NCBI RefSeq assembly: GCF_041008525.1
Contig: NZ_JBFLUG010000015.1
Location: forward strand, 27,937-91,936
Reading direction: 5' to 3'
Source: Parafrankia sp041008525
GTDB taxonomy: Bacteria > Actinomycetota > Actinomycetes > Frankiales > Frankiaceae
DNA: 64,000 bases
Of the stretch, positions 40,881 to 50,745 are shown piece by piece; within the stretch, counting starts at the first letter, position 1; the number at the start of each line of letters is the position of its first letter. Under the pieces are notes generated by a model. The model worked only from the letters and a program-made list of their open reading frames with translations. It searched no databases and was not told the DNA's origin. The position numbers were made by a program, and so were the translations under genes.

Positions 40881-42341
40881 ATGTCAGGTACCGCGGATGT
40901 GTGGACGGACGGCTACCAGCTCGACGGCCTGCCCGGCCTGCGGGAGCTCGCCGGCAGGCTGGCCTCGGGGGAGGTCGGGTCACGCGAGCTCGTCGCGGCC
41001 AGCCTGGACCGCGCGCAGGCGTCCGCCACGACACTCAACGCCTTCCGGTTCCTGCGTACCGATCAGGCTCTCGCCGAGGCCGACGAGGCCGACCGCCGGC
41101 TGGCAGCCGGGGAGCGGCTGCCGCTGCTGGGAGTCCCGGTGGCGATCAAGGATGACACGGACATCGCCGGCCTGCCGACCGCGTTCGGTGCCGCCGGCGA
41201 CTTCCCGCCCGCCACCGAGGACTGCGAGATGGTCCGCCGGCTGCGGGCCGCGGGCGCCGTCATCGTGGGGAAGACGAACACTCCCGAGTTCGGGCAGTGG
41301 CCCTTCACCGAGGGTCCGGCGTTCGGCGCCACCCGCAACCCGTGGAACCTCGACTACTCCCCGGGCGGCTCGTCCGGCGGCGCGGCGGCGGCGGTCGCCG
41401 CCGGGCTGGTGCCCGCCGCGATCGGCTCGGACGGTGCCGGATCGGTCCGCATTCCCGCCGCCTGGACCCATCTTGTCGGTATCAAGCCCCAGCGCGGGCG
41501 GATCTCGAGCGCGCCGGTGCCCGAGCAGTTCAACGGGCTCACGACGTTCGGGCCGCTCACCCGCACCGTCGCTGACGGCGCGCTGTTGCTGGATCTGCTG
41601 AGCGGCAGCCTCCCGGTGGACCGGGACCGCCCGTCGCCGCCGGTGGAGCCGTTCGCCCGGGCGGCGGAGCGGCCGCCGCCACGGCTGCGGATCGGCCTGT
41701 CGCTGCGGATCCCCTACAGCGGGATGCCCGCCGCCCTCGATCCGGCCGTCCGCGCCGCGGTGGAGCGTCTCGCCGAGGTACTGGCGCGGCTGGGCCATGA
41801 GGTGGTGCCCGCCGACCCGTTCTACGGCCTGCTCGGGCTGCTGTTCCTCCCCCGGTCGATGGACGGCATCCGGGACTGGTCCCGCCGGGTGCCCGATCCC
41901 GGTCTCCTCGACCCGCGGACGTTGGCGAACGCCCGCACCGGCCGGGCGCTACGACCGCTGCTCCGCCCGAGCCGGGCGGCGGAGGCGGTGGCACGGGCCG
42001 GCATCGGACGCCTGTTCCGGACGGTGGACGTCCTGCTCGCGCCGTCGACGGCCGTGCCGCCGCCGCGGGTCGGGGAGCTGAACCGGCCGACGAACTGGGA
42101 GACCGACCAGGCGATCGTCGCCGCCTGCCCGTACACCTGGCCGTGGAACGTGCTCGGCTGGCCGTCGGTGAACGTCCCCGCGGGGCTCACGCCGGCGGGA
42201 CTGCCGGTGGGTGCGCAGCTGATGGGCCCGGCCGGCTACGAAGGGACACTGATCTCCCTCGCCGCGGAGCTGGAGGACGTCGAGAAGTGGTACACCCGTT
42301 ACCCGGGACGTCTGGAGGCGTCCGCCGCGCGGCCGATGTGA
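40881..42341 (+). CDS. amidase (amidase-signature family)
   Basis: A 486-aa serine amidase that hydrolyses an amide to acid and ammonia. The Ser-cisSer-Lys triad is visible: Lys90 (VAIKDD), Ser164 (GGSSGG) and Ser188 (GSDGAGSVRIPA). Length is standard. It starts at ATG 40881 with AGGAGGTG upstream. The natural substrate is unknown. It is divergent from the 230-aa protein across 300 bp, and the next gene follows after 43 bp. Confidence 0.92.
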   Translation: MSGTADVWTDGYQLDGLPGLRELAGRLASGEVGSRELVAASLDRAQASATTLNAFRFLRTDQALAEADEADRRLAAGERLPLLGVPVAIKDDTDIAGLPTAFGAAGDFPPATEDCEMVRRLRAAGAVIVGKTNTPEFGQWPFTEGPAFGATRNPWNLDYSPGGSSGGAAAAVAAGLVPAAIGSDGAGSVRIPAAWTHLVGIKPQRGRISSAPVPEQFNGLTTFGPLTRTVADGALLLDLLSGSLPVDRDRPSPPVEPFARAAERPPPRLRIGLSLRIPYSGMPAALDPAVRAAVERLAEVLARLGHEVVPADPFYGLLGLLFLPRSMDGIRDWSRRVPDPGLLDPRTLANARTGRALRPLLRPSRAAEAVARAGIGRLFRTVDVLLAPSTAVPPPRVGELNRPTNWETDQAIVAACPYTWPWNVLGWPSVNVPAGLTPAGLPVGAQLMGPAGYEGTLISLAAELEDVEKWYTRYPGRLEASAARPM

Positions 42342-42384
42342 CAGTCCCCCGCTGACAAAAGCGTTTCTCTCGGGACAATGGCAC

Positions 42385-43509
42385 ATGCTCACCACCGTGG
42401 TTGACCGGGTTCGAGGCTACTGGGAGCCGTTGGCCGCCGGCCTGCTGGTCCTCGCCGCCGCGATCGTGGTGGGTGTGTCCACCACGCTGTCCACGACCGG
42501 CTACTTCGGCCTCGGGGCGCTGGTGGCGGCGGTCGCCTGCCCGGCGGGGGTGGCCCTGGGCGTGGGGCTGTTCAGCGAGGTCGTGGCGGTTACCTCGGGC
42601 CTGTGGGACCACCGGTTCGGCAACGGCCAGCACATCGCCGCATGCGTGCTTGTCGCGGCGCAGGCGGCGGTGGCGGTGTACATCGCCGTCCACCGGACGA
42701 GGCGGACCTCGGAGCTGCGGCAGGTCCGCGCCGTGGCCGAGGTCGCCCAGCGGGCCCTGCTCCCGGAGATCCCCGGCCAGCTGCACGGCGCGGGATTCGC
42801 CGCGCGCTACCTCTCCGCCGCCCGGGAGGCCTCGGTCGGCGGCGATCTCTACGAGGTCGTCGCGACCCAGCACTCGATCCGGGTCATCATCGGTGACGTC
42901 CGTGGCAAGGGGCTGCCCGCCGTACGGCTGGCGACAGTGGTGCTCGGCGCCTTCCGTGAGGCAGCGTGCACCTGGCTCGATCAGGAGCAGGTCGCGGCGG
43001 CATGCGCGCGTTCGGTCAGCCGCGAGGCGGACCCCGAGGACTTCGTGACCGCCCTGCTGCTCGACATCCACCCGGACGGCCGGCTCAGCCTCTGTTCCGC
43101 CGGCCATCACCCTCCGCTGCTCCTCGGGGCCGCGAGCACAGCCGCGCTGACCTGCCCGTTCTCCCCACCGCTGGGCCTCGGCGACCGCTTCGCCACGACC
43201 ACCGCGGGCTGGGACGTCGGTGACCGCCTGCTGCTGTTCACCGACGGGCTGATCGAGGCCCGCGACGGTGACCGGGCCTTCTTCCAGCTCGAACGGCACG
43301 TGGACCTGCTGCGGGGGGTGTCCCCCGACATCGCGCTCGACCAGCTGACCAGCGCGCTTGCCGGGCACGTCGGCGGCAACCTGCATGACGATCTCGCGCT
43401 GCTCCTCGTCGAGCGCCTGGCAACGGGATCGTCCACCGAGGCGTCGTCCGCCAGCACCTCGGGACTGGTGTCCGGGCAGCCGGGACGGCCGCTGACCGAC
43501 GCTCTCTGA
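42385..43509 (+). CDS. membrane SpoIIE-type serine phosphatase (PP2C family)
   Basis: A 374-aa protein with three to four N-terminal membrane helices (about residues 15-105) and a cytosolic PP2C/SpoIIE domain (~120-370). Metal-binding positions are in ASVGGDLYEVV, GDVRGKGLP, LLLFTDGLIEARD and HDDLALLLVE. It would dephosphorylate an anti-sigma-factor antagonist, controlling a partner-switching sigma factor; no partner gene is nearby. A 14-bp tandem repeat covers its stop codon. Confidence 0.88.
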   Translation: MLTTVVDRVRGYWEPLAAGLLVLAAAIVVGVSTTLSTTGYFGLGALVAAVACPAGVALGVGLFSEVVAVTSGLWDHRFGNGQHIAACVLVAAQAAVAVYIAVHRTRRTSELRQVRAVAEVAQRALLPEIPGQLHGAGFAARYLSAAREASVGGDLYEVVATQHSIRVIIGDVRGKGLPAVRLATVVLGAFREAACTWLDQEQVAAACARSVSREADPEDFVTALLLDIHPDGRLSLCSAGHHPPLLLGAASTAALTCPFSPPLGLGDRFATTTAGWDVGDRLLLFTDGLIEARDGDRAFFQLERHVDLLRGVSPDIALDQLTSALAGHVGGNLHDDLALLLVERLATGSSTEASSASTSGLVSGQPGRPLTDAL

Positions 43510-43519
43510 CCGACGCTCT
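43492..43519. repeat. 14-bp tandem repeat over a stop codon
   Basis: CTGACCGACGCTCT occurs twice in direct tandem; degenerate copies continue to about 43553. The second copy contains the TGA stop of the phosphatase gene, so repeat slippage would change its C-terminus. Confidence 0.75.
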
Positions 43520-43702
43520 CCGACCGGCGGCCGCTGACCGGCGCCTTCTGACCGGGCGCCGCCGACGGCCCCGCTGAGCTGCCGCGGGCGACGGCGTGCC
43601 ACCCGGCGACACTCTCCACACCCGGTACGTCACCTGGCGTGATCGCTTGCTGAGTCGCAGACTCAGGGCGACACCGGAGGCAGCCGGGAGGAGGAACCAC
43701 CC

Positions 43703-45100
43703 ATGGCCCTGCATGGCCGGGTTCGCGGCGAACGTGGCGACCAGAACGTCGCGGTGCGCCCACACCTGTCGGTCCTGGACGAGGACACCTCGGTGCCCCG
43801 GTACCGGATACCGCGTTCGTCGATGTCACCGGAGGCTGCCTACCAGATCGTGCACGACGAGCTGATGCTGGACGGGAACGCCCGGCTGAACCTGGCGACG
43901 TTCGTGACCACCTGGATGGACGAGCACGCGGACAGGCTGATGGCCGAGTGCGCCGCGAAGAACATGATCGACAAGGACGAGTACCCGCAGACCGCCGAGC
44001 TGGAGTCCCGGTGCGTGAACATGCTCGCGGACCTGTGGAACGCCCCGGACGTCGCGCACACGATCGGGTGCTCCACGACCGGCTCGTCCGAGGCCTGCAT
44101 GCTGGCCGGCCTCGCCCTCCTGCGCCGATGGCGGGACCGTGGCGCCCGGCCACCGCACACCGAGCCGCAGCCGAACCTCGTCATGGGGGCGAACGTCCAG
44201 GTCTGCTGGGAGAAGTTCGCCCGCTACTGGGACGTCGAGCCGCGGCTGGTCCCGCTCGCCCCCGGGCGGACCCACCTGACCCCGGAGGAGGCGGCCGCTC
44301 ACTGCGACGAGAACACGATCGGCGTCGTCGCCGTTCTGGGATCGACCTTCGACGGGACCTACGAACCGGTCGAGCAGATCGCCTCCGCGCTCGACCAGCT
44401 GGCCGCGACGGGCGGGCCCGACGTCCCCGTGCACGTCGACGCCGCCTCCGGAGGCTTCATCGCCCCGTTCTGCGACCCGGCCCTGCGCTGGGACTTCCGA
44501 CTCGACCGCGTTGTCTCCATCAACGCCTCCGGGCACAAGTACGGGCTGGTGTACCCGAGCGTCGGCTGGGTGGTGTGGCGGGACACCGGGCACCTCCCGG
44601 CCGATCTGGTGTTCGACGTCGACTATCTCGGCGGCACGATGCCGACCTTCGCCCTCAACTTCTCCCGGCCCGGAGCACAGGTCGTCGCCCAGTACTACTC
44701 GCTGCTGCGGCTCGGTCGCGCGGGCTACCAGCTCGCCGCCCGCACGTGCCGTGACAATGCGCGATGGCTGGCCGACGAGATCTCGAAACTCGGGCCCTTC
44801 GAACTGATCTCGGACGGCTCCGGGATCCCGGCGTTCGCGTTCACGGTGAGGGACGGGACGGACTTCAGCGTCTTCGACGTCTCGGAGGCGCTGCGCACCC
44901 GCGGCTGGCTGGTTCCGGCCTATCACTTCCCACCCGCTCTGACGGATCTCGCCGTGCTGCGGATCGTTGTACGGGCGGAATTCAGCCGCGATCTCGCACA
45001 TCTGCTCCTGGACGATCTGCGGCGGGTCGTCTGCCGACTGACCGACCGGCAGGCCGGGAGGTGGCCGGGCGACGGGAGCCGCGCGTCGTTCCACCACTGA
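43703..45100 (+). CDS. gadB: glutamate decarboxylase
   Basis: A 465-aa PLP enzyme converting glutamate to GABA and CO2, consuming a proton. The PLP lysine is Lys279 (INASGHKYGL) and the ring aspartate is Asp246 (VHVDAASGG). GCSTTGSSEACMLAGLALL is the substrate-site stretch. Length and the C-terminal basic tail match actinobacterial GadB. It starts at ATG 43703 with AGGAGGA eight bases upstream. No antiporter gene is adjacent, so it may serve GABA metabolism rather than classic acid resistance. Confidence 0.94.
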   Translation: MALHGRVRGERGDQNVAVRPHLSVLDEDTSVPRYRIPRSSMSPEAAYQIVHDELMLDGNARLNLATFVTTWMDEHADRLMAECAAKNMIDKDEYPQTAELESRCVNMLADLWNAPDVAHTIGCSTTGSSEACMLAGLALLRRWRDRGARPPHTEPQPNLVMGANVQVCWEKFARYWDVEPRLVPLAPGRTHLTPEEAAAHCDENTIGVVAVLGSTFDGTYEPVEQIASALDQLAATGGPDVPVHVDAASGGFIAPFCDPALRWDFRLDRVVSINASGHKYGLVYPSVGWVVWRDTGHLPADLVFDVDYLGGTMPTFALNFSRPGAQVVAQYYSLLRLGRAGYQLAARTCRDNARWLADEISKLGPFELISDGSGIPAFAFTVRDGTDFSVFDVSEALRTRGWLVPAYHFPPALTDLAVLRIVVRAEFSRDLAHLLLDDLRRVVCRLTDRQAGRWPGDGSRASFHH

Positions 45101-45707
45101 GCAACTCCAGCAGAACGATTGTCGACCACCGCCGACCGAGAGGGGGGCACCATGCCCAGCCGTCCACGCCGGCCGCCACCGGCCCATCGGCGTCCCGCGG
45201 CGCGGCCGGCCAGGGCGGCGGGGAACACGGCACCGGCGCGGCCACCGGCCCGGCCGGGCCCACGCCGGAGGGGCACGACGAGGCCGCTCCGGATGTCTCT
45301 TACCGACGCCGCTGTCGCTATCAGGACGCCTGCGACATGTTCCGGCCTTCAGGAAATTCTTCGTAGAATGAGAGCCAATAGACAGGGAAAACTCGGGCCG
45401 TTCGACGGGCACCGGCAGCGACATGCGGCTCGTCCGGAGCATTCCGTCGATCACGGCAGCCGGCCGGCGCCGGCCGGAGCGAAGGCCCCGCGGCGCCCGG
45501 GCCACCCAGCACCTACGGGTGGCCCGGGCGGCGTAGCTCCGGTCACACAGGCGCTGCGGCAGCGAAGAGATCGTGGTGTTACCCGAACGCACCAATGGGC
45601 AAGCTGTATTGTCCCAAACACTTAGCGTGACGCGGCGAACCTCACCATGACGACCGCCGCGAAACTAGGCATTGTTGGAGTTAAGCGAAATCGAGAAAGG
45701 TGATGCA
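45101..45707. other. 607-bp spacer without a recognisable gene
   Basis: No open frame here has plausible codon use. It contains an AT-richer stretch at about 45340-45400 with a short hairpin (ATTCT 45356-45360, AGAAT 45365-45369), and another near 45600-45700, probably the promoter and leader of the small winged-helix gene. Confidence 0.5.
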
Positions 45708-46013
45708 GTGCATTCTGTGACCTCTCCCACGGGCCCCCTCCAGGCGAAGAGCAGGTTAACCGGGGACGTCCCGCGCCAGCCTCAACGCAGGTACCGGGAC
45801 AAGCTGACCCGCGCCGACCGCAACGTCCTCGCCGTCCGCGACGCCCTCGCCCGGGCCGACCGGCCGGTGCGCGCACGAGTCCTCGCGCTGGACCTGGGTC
45901 TGCCCCCCGCCGAAGTCACCGCTGGTCTGCGCCGGCTCCAGGACCTCGGCGCCGCCTCCTCGCACGCCCGCCGTTGGGTTGCCGTCGACACATCGTCCGC
46001 ACCCACCCCCTGA
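45708..46013 (+). CDS. small winged-helix DNA-binding-like protein
   Basis: A 101-aa protein. RYRDKLTRADRNVLAVRDAL and ARVLALDLGLPPAEVTAGLR form a helix-turn-helix with a following helix and short C-terminus, like MarR/ArsR-fold proteins, but no specific family is recognised. I start it at GTG 45708 (AAAGG upstream) rather than the TTG codons at 45672. A 14-base GGTTAACCGGGGAC element lies within its 5' end, reminiscent of GTTAAC motifs upstream of nifH. Confidence 0.65.
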   Translation: MHSVTSPTGPLQAKSRLTGDVPRQPQRRYRDKLTRADRNVLAVRDALARADRPVRARVLALDLGLPPAEVTAGLRRLQDLGAASSHARRWVAVDTSSAPTP

Positions 46014-46299
46014 CGGCGACGGGCCCACGGCCAGTGGGCCGCGGCACTCCGCATCCGCGGTAGCCGTAGTCGCAGTACCTACGCAGTACGCAGTCCGCAG
46101 TGCGGCAGCGCCGCCCACCCGGGCTGGCGCGGCAACCGTGCCGTGAAACCGTGCTGTGACGTCGTCGCGACCGGTCACGCGACACGTCTGCACCCCGCGC
46201 CTCGACATGCGGCGCGTCACCACCCTGGGACCAGCGCCTGCCCGGGGGCCCTACAGCGGCCCCGAGGCAGGCGGGTCCCAGCCGTGCGCCGGCCGCCGG

Positions 46300-47751
46300 T
46301 CAGGACGCCGGCGCCACCGAGATCGACTTCACGTCGAGGTAGCTCTCGATGCCCTCGCGGCCCAGCTCACGCCCGATGCCACTGGCCTTCACCCCACCGA
46401 ACGGCGCGTTCGGGTCCATGCTGTACGCCTGGTTGACGCCGAAGGTCCCGCTGCGGACCCGGCGGGCGACGGCGAGGCCCCGCTCGACGTCCGACGTCCA
46501 CACCGACCCGGACAGGCCGTACTCGGTGTCATCGGCGACCCGGATGGCCTCGGCGTCGTCGCTGTACGGCAGTACCGTCAGCACCGGCCCGAAGATCTCC
46601 TCCTGGGCGATGCGCATGCCGCTGTCGACGTCCGCGAAGACCGTCGGACGCACGTACCAGCCGCTGTCCACTCCGGCCGGCAGGTCGCTACCGCCGGTGA
46701 CCAGCCGCGCACCCTCCTTCTGGCCCACCTCGATGTAGCTCCGCACCCGCTCCTGCTGCCGGCGGGCGACCAGCGGGCCGACCTTCGTCGCCGGGTCGGT
46801 CGGGTCGCCGACCGGAAGCGACTCGACCATCGCCACCAGCGCGTCCAGGTACTCGTCGTAGCGCGAGCGGGGAACGAGGATGCGGGTCTGGGCCACACAG
46901 GCCTGCCCGCTGTTCATCAGTCCGGCGATCTCCACACCGGCGGCGACCGCGGCCGGGTCGGCGTCGTCGAGCACCACGGCGGCGGACTTGCCGCCGAGCT
47001 CCAGGCTGACGCGCTTGAGGTTCGATCCGCAGGAGGCCGCGACCAGCCGCCCGGCCGCGGTGGACCCGGTGAACGAGACCTTGTCAACGCCCGGGTGCGC
47101 GACGAGGTACTCGCCGAGATCCCGGTCGCCGGGCAGCACGCTCACGACGCCCGGCGGCAGCCCGGCCTCACCGAGGAGATCCGCCAGCGCGTAGGCGTCG
47201 AGCGGCGTCTCCGGCGACGGCTTGAGGATCACCGAGCAGCCGGCGAGCAGTGCCGGTACCAGCTTCCCGACGGTCAGGAACAGCGGCATGTTCCACGGGA
47301 CGATGGCGGCGACGACCCCGATGGGCTCCTTGCGCAGGAGGATGTCCTGGCCGTAGAAGCCCTTCCGCGGCTCCTCCCAGGGGAGGTTGACGGCGATGTC
47401 GGCGAAGGCGCCCATCATCAACATCGGCAGCGTGACGTGTGACAGCTTCGCGAACGAGATCGGCGCGCCCATCTCGGCGGTGATCAGTTCGGCGAGCTCC
47501 TTGCGGCGCGGCTTGACCAGCGCGGCCAGGCGACGGATGACCTCGGCGCGCTCGGCCGGGTCGAGGCGCGGCCAGGGTCCCTCGTCGAAGGCCTGGCGCG
47601 CCGCCGCCACGGCCCGGTCGACGTCCTCCCTGCCGGCCGCGGCGATGCGGGCGATGACCTGTTCGCTGTGCGGAGAGACGACCTCGATCGTGGCCGTGCC
47701 GCTCGGCGCGACCCATTCGCCCCCGATGAACAGATGTTCTTGCTGCTGCAT
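46300..47751 (-). CDS. NAD(P)-dependent aldehyde dehydrogenase
   Basis: A 483-aa aldehyde dehydrogenase oxidising an aldehyde to acid. The oxyanion Asn154 (VPWNMP), Lys177 (LKPSPE), general base Glu251 (LELGGKS) and catalytic Cys285 (SGQACVAQT) are all present. It starts at ATG 47751 with GGAGGG five bases upstream; the longer frame is unsupported. Substrate is unknown. It is divergent from the CoA-ester lyase across 885 bp and convergent with the small winged-helix gene. Confidence 0.93.
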   Translation of the reverse strand: MQQQEHLFIGGEWVAPSGTATIEVVSPHSEQVIARIAAAGREDVDRAVAAARQAFDEGPWPRLDPAERAEVIRRLAALVKPRRKELAELITAEMGAPISFAKLSHVTLPMLMMGAFADIAVNLPWEEPRKGFYGQDILLRKEPIGVVAAIVPWNMPLFLTVGKLVPALLAGCSVILKPSPETPLDAYALADLLGEAGLPPGVVSVLPGDRDLGEYLVAHPGVDKVSFTGSTAAGRLVAASCGSNLKRVSLELGGKSAAVVLDDADPAAVAAGVEIAGLMNSGQACVAQTRILVPRSRYDEYLDALVAMVESLPVGDPTDPATKVGPLVARRQQERVRSYIEVGQKEGARLVTGGSDLPAGVDSGWYVRPTVFADVDSGMRIAQEEIFGPVLTVLPYSDDAEAIRVADDTEYGLSGSVWTSDVERGLAVARRVRSGTFGVNQAYSMDPNAPFGGVKASGIGRELGREGIESYLDVKSISVAPAS

Positions 47752-48636
47752 GAGTCCCTCCGGACACGGCCCGCGGTAGTGATCAGTCAAATATGTGCAA
47801 CACACTCAGACAGGGAGACGATCCCGCGCGCGGCTGCCACCCGCCACCGGCCCGCTACGACCACCGGCCTGCCGGCCGGCCAGCCAGCCGCGCCGCCCGC
47901 GCCGCCCGCACCGGCAGCGCCGTTCGCGCCGCCCGCGACCAGGCCGGGTTCCTCCGCCGCCGACAGGCAGGCTCACGTGCCGGAGCCGCCCCAGACCACC
48001 GCCGGCGCGGCGGCGGCGGCCCGTGCCCCGGCGCCGCCGACAGTTGCGGTTGTCATGCGACAACACTAACGTTGGCATCTAAATCGAACAACCGAATCCA
48101 CAGCCCGCTACCGTGCCGAGGGAAAGTGATCCACTGGGAGCATATTCGGCCGTGCGCTCGCCGGCGGGCGTCATCATCCTGACCTCCGCCGGCTGCCCGG
48201 CCCGGCACCGGACCCAAGATCGCACGGAGAAATCGTCCTCAGGACTGGCCGGCCCGGCCAAATCCTGCCCGGGCCGGTGCGCACCCGTCGCGGATTCCCC
48301 GCCGGGCGTGCACCGTTCGGCCACCTCCCGGCGGGAAGGCCCGCGCCTGAGGGAGCCAGGGCGGGATCGTATTCCTCGGACCGCCGGGCCCGCGCCTGTG
48401 GTCGTCCCCGGGAACCTTCGTCGACATTCGCGGCGCGGCGCGGCGCCGCGCGGCTGAACACACCCCGGGGAACCGCTCTCCCCGGGATCAGCCGGCCTCG
48501 TTCCGGCGAGATCACGCGGGCGACGGGAAGACATTGACGCGGCTCATGGCGCGTTCTCGGAAGACTCGGTCCCAGACCGGGGAAGTATCAGGCTCCGGCC
48601 ACCTGCCCGGCCGGCGCAGGACTCAGGGAGGCAGTT
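47752..48636. other. 885-bp divergent spacer
   Basis: No gene with normal codon use is seen. The stretch 47820-48060 is a Pro/Ala/Arg-type GC repeat-like sequence with no coding signature. 48060-48130 is AT-richer with AACGTT and could hold the promoter of the divergent genes. No strong terminator is visible. Confidence 0.45.
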
Positions 48637-49632
48637 GTGTCAGCGCAGAGTGTGGACGTTCCCGGCCTGGCGGAGGCCGCATCTGACAATTCACCGCCCA
48701 TCCGTTCCACGGCTGGAGCGAAATCTGCCGGGCCGCGCGCGCGCCGGTCCGAGCTGGCAACTCCGGCCAGCAGCGAGCGCATGTGCGAGAAAGCCGCCTC
48801 GTCGGGCGCCGACCTGGTTTTCCTCGACCTGGAGGACGCCTGCGCGCCCGCCGCCAAGGAGGCCGCGCGCGGCATCGCCGTCCGCGCTCTGACCGGTCAC
48901 GACTGGGGGCGGACGGTCCGCGCCGTCCGCGTCAACGGGCTGGACACGCCCTGGTGCCACGACGACATCATCGAGATCGTGACGGGTGCCCGCGAGGCCG
49001 TCGACGTGCTGATCGTGCCCAAGGCGCGGTCGGCCCGTGACGTCTGGTGGGTGGACGTGCTGCTCACGCAGCTGGAGCACAAGCTCGGGCTGACCCGGAG
49101 AATCGCGCTGGAGGTCCTCATCGAGGAGGCGGAGGGCCTGTCCAACGCCGCCGAGATCGCCCGGGCGAGCAACCGCCTCGAGGCGATCATCTTCGGCGCC
49201 GGCGACCTCTCCGCATCGCTGAAGGCCCGGGTGGACGGCAACTTCGATCCGGTCAGCGAGTACCCCGGCGACTTCTGGCACTTCGCCCGCGTGCAGGTGC
49301 TGGCTGCGGCGCGCGGCGCGGGCATCGACGCGATCGACGCGCCGTACCCGGCGTACCAGGACGTCGACGGCTACCGCCGCTCGGCCACCCACGCGAGCCT
49401 GCTCGGGTTCGACGGCAAGTGGGCCATCCATCCGGGCCAGGTGCCCATCGCCAACGAGGTGTTCGCGCCGACGGAGCAGGAGGTCGCCGAGGCCCACGAG
49501 GCGGTGGCGATCTACCGGGCCTCCGAGGCCGAGGGCGTGGGGGCGATCGGCCGGGACGGCCGCCTGGTCGACGCGGCACACATGCGGCTGGCCGCGAACG
49601 TTCTGTACAAGGCGTCACTGGCCGGCGCCTGA
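48637..49632 (+). CDS. HpcH/HpaI-family CoA-ester lyase (CitE-like)
   Basis: A 331-aa TIM-barrel lyase that cleaves or condenses a 3-hydroxyacyl- or malyl/citramalyl-CoA-type ester. ADLVFLDLEDAC holds the acidic metal ligand, VRVNGLDTPW and VDVLIVPKAR follow, and EVLIEEAEGL and IFGAGDLSASL give the later barrel strands. It begins at GTG 48637 with GGGAGG upstream. Residues ~1-45 are an unusual, unconserved Ser/Ala-rich leader. It opens the catabolic region. Confidence 0.87.
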   Translation: MSAQSVDVPGLAEAASDNSPPIRSTAGAKSAGPRARRSELATPASSERMCEKAASSGADLVFLDLEDACAPAAKEAARGIAVRALTGHDWGRTVRAVRVNGLDTPWCHDDIIEIVTGAREAVDVLIVPKARSARDVWWVDVLLTQLEHKLGLTRRIALEVLIEEAEGLSNAAEIARASNRLEAIIFGAGDLSASLKARVDGNFDPVSEYPGDFWHFARVQVLAAARGAGIDAIDAPYPAYQDVDGYRRSATHASLLGFDGKWAIHPGQVPIANEVFAPTEQEVAEAHEAVAIYRASEAEGVGAIGRDGRLVDAAHMRLAANVLYKASLAGA

Positions 49633-49656
49633 GCCGGCGGCAGGCGCCCACGAGTC

Positions 49657-49700
49657 GGGTCCGGTCGGCCGGTCGGCCGGTCGGCCGACCGGCCGGACCC
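49657..49700 (+). terminator. GC hairpin with CCGGTCGG repeats
   Basis: Outer arms GGGTCCGG (49657-) and GGACCC (-49700) bracket three to four CCGGTCGG-type tandem units that are themselves nearly palindromic. It is 25 bases after the lyase stop. Confidence 0.6.
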
Positions 49701-49917
49701 GCGCGTGCGCACGCGGGCGCACGCGGATTGCCGTGGACCCACCTGGCGGTGCCGCGGCACCGCCGCACCGCCGGAAAAGCGCAGGAGAATATCCGCGCGC
49801 GGCCCCGACGGCCTTTCGCACGGTTTTCGTTCTTCGTCATCCGGCCCGCGCTGACCGTGAACCGGCCCCGCCGCCGGACGCTTTTACCCCGGACGACCGA
49901 TGTGTAGTATGACCTGC

Positions 49918-50688
49918 ATGGTCGAGCAGATTCCGGATTCATTTCCCGCGCGACGCCTGGACGGGAAGGTCGCGGTGGTAACCGGCGCCGGCTCCGGCAT
50001 AGGCCGAGCCACCGCCCTTTTGTTCGGTCGGGAGGGCGCCCGGGTCGTGTGCGCCGACATCAGCGGCCGCGAGAAGGAGACGGCGGCCGCGATTGGTGAC
50101 GGCGCGGTCGCGGTGCATGCCGACGTGTCACTCGCCGCGGACGCGAAGAATATGATCGAAACCGCCGAGCGCGAGTTCGGGCGGCTCGACGTGCTCTTCA
50201 ACAACGCTGGCTTCGGCGGGCCGCCCAACCCCCTGGCAGACATCGAGGAGGAGACCTTCGACCTGGTGGTCGCCGTCAACCTCAAGGGTGTCTTCCTCGG
50301 GATGAAGTACGGAATAGCGGCGATGCTGCGGCACGGCGGCGGTTCGGTCATCAACACCGCGTCGGCTGCGGGGCTGGTCGGCTGGAAGGGTAAGGCCGGG
50401 TATTCTGCCGCGAAGGGCGGAGTCATTCAGCTCACCAAGTCGGCCGCTCTGGACTATGCCGAGAGCGGTATACGGGTCAATGCGATCTGCCCGGGCATGA
50501 CCTGGACTGGCCTGGCGAACGCGGACGACGACTCCGAGCCGCCGTCCGGCAAGAACCTGCCCCAGCCGATGCGTCGCTGGGGCCGGCCGCAGGAGCTGGC
50601 GGCGGCGGCGCTGTTCCTCGCCAGCGACGAGGCCTCGTTCATCACGGGGGCGGCCATCCCGGTCGACGGCGGTTACGTCGCCCGCTGA
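49918..50688 (+). CDS. short-chain dehydrogenase/reductase
   Basis: A 256-aa classical SDR. TGAGSGIGR binds NAD(P); NNAG and the YSAAK catalytic pair (Tyr162, Lys166) are present. ICPGMTWTGLA is the usual C-terminal loop. I place the start at ATG 49918: a TAGTAT -10-like box ends seven bases before it, which suggests a leaderless transcript; ATG 49900 in the same frame is an alternative. It faces the LLM gene across a perfect terminator. Confidence 0.88.
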   Translation: MVEQIPDSFPARRLDGKVAVVTGAGSGIGRATALLFGREGARVVCADISGREKETAAAIGDGAVAVHADVSLAADAKNMIETAEREFGRLDVLFNNAGFGGPPNPLADIEEETFDLVVAVNLKGVFLGMKYGIAAMLRHGGGSVINTASAAGLVGWKGKAGYSAAKGGVIQLTKSAALDYAESGIRVNAICPGMTWTGLANADDDSEPPSGKNLPQPMRRWGRPQELAAAALFLASDEASFITGAAIPVDGGYVAR

Positions 50689-50705
50689 GCTCCGGCCGGC
50701 CGGGC

Positions 50706-50744
50706 TGCCGGCAGGCGGCCCGGAGACCGGGCCGCCTGCCGGCA
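50706..50744. terminator. perfect 18-bp bidirectional terminator
   Basis: Arms 50706-50723 and 50727-50744 are fully complementary with a three-base AGA loop. It fills the gap between the convergent stops at 50688 and 50746. Confidence 0.85.
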
Positions 50745-50745
50745 C

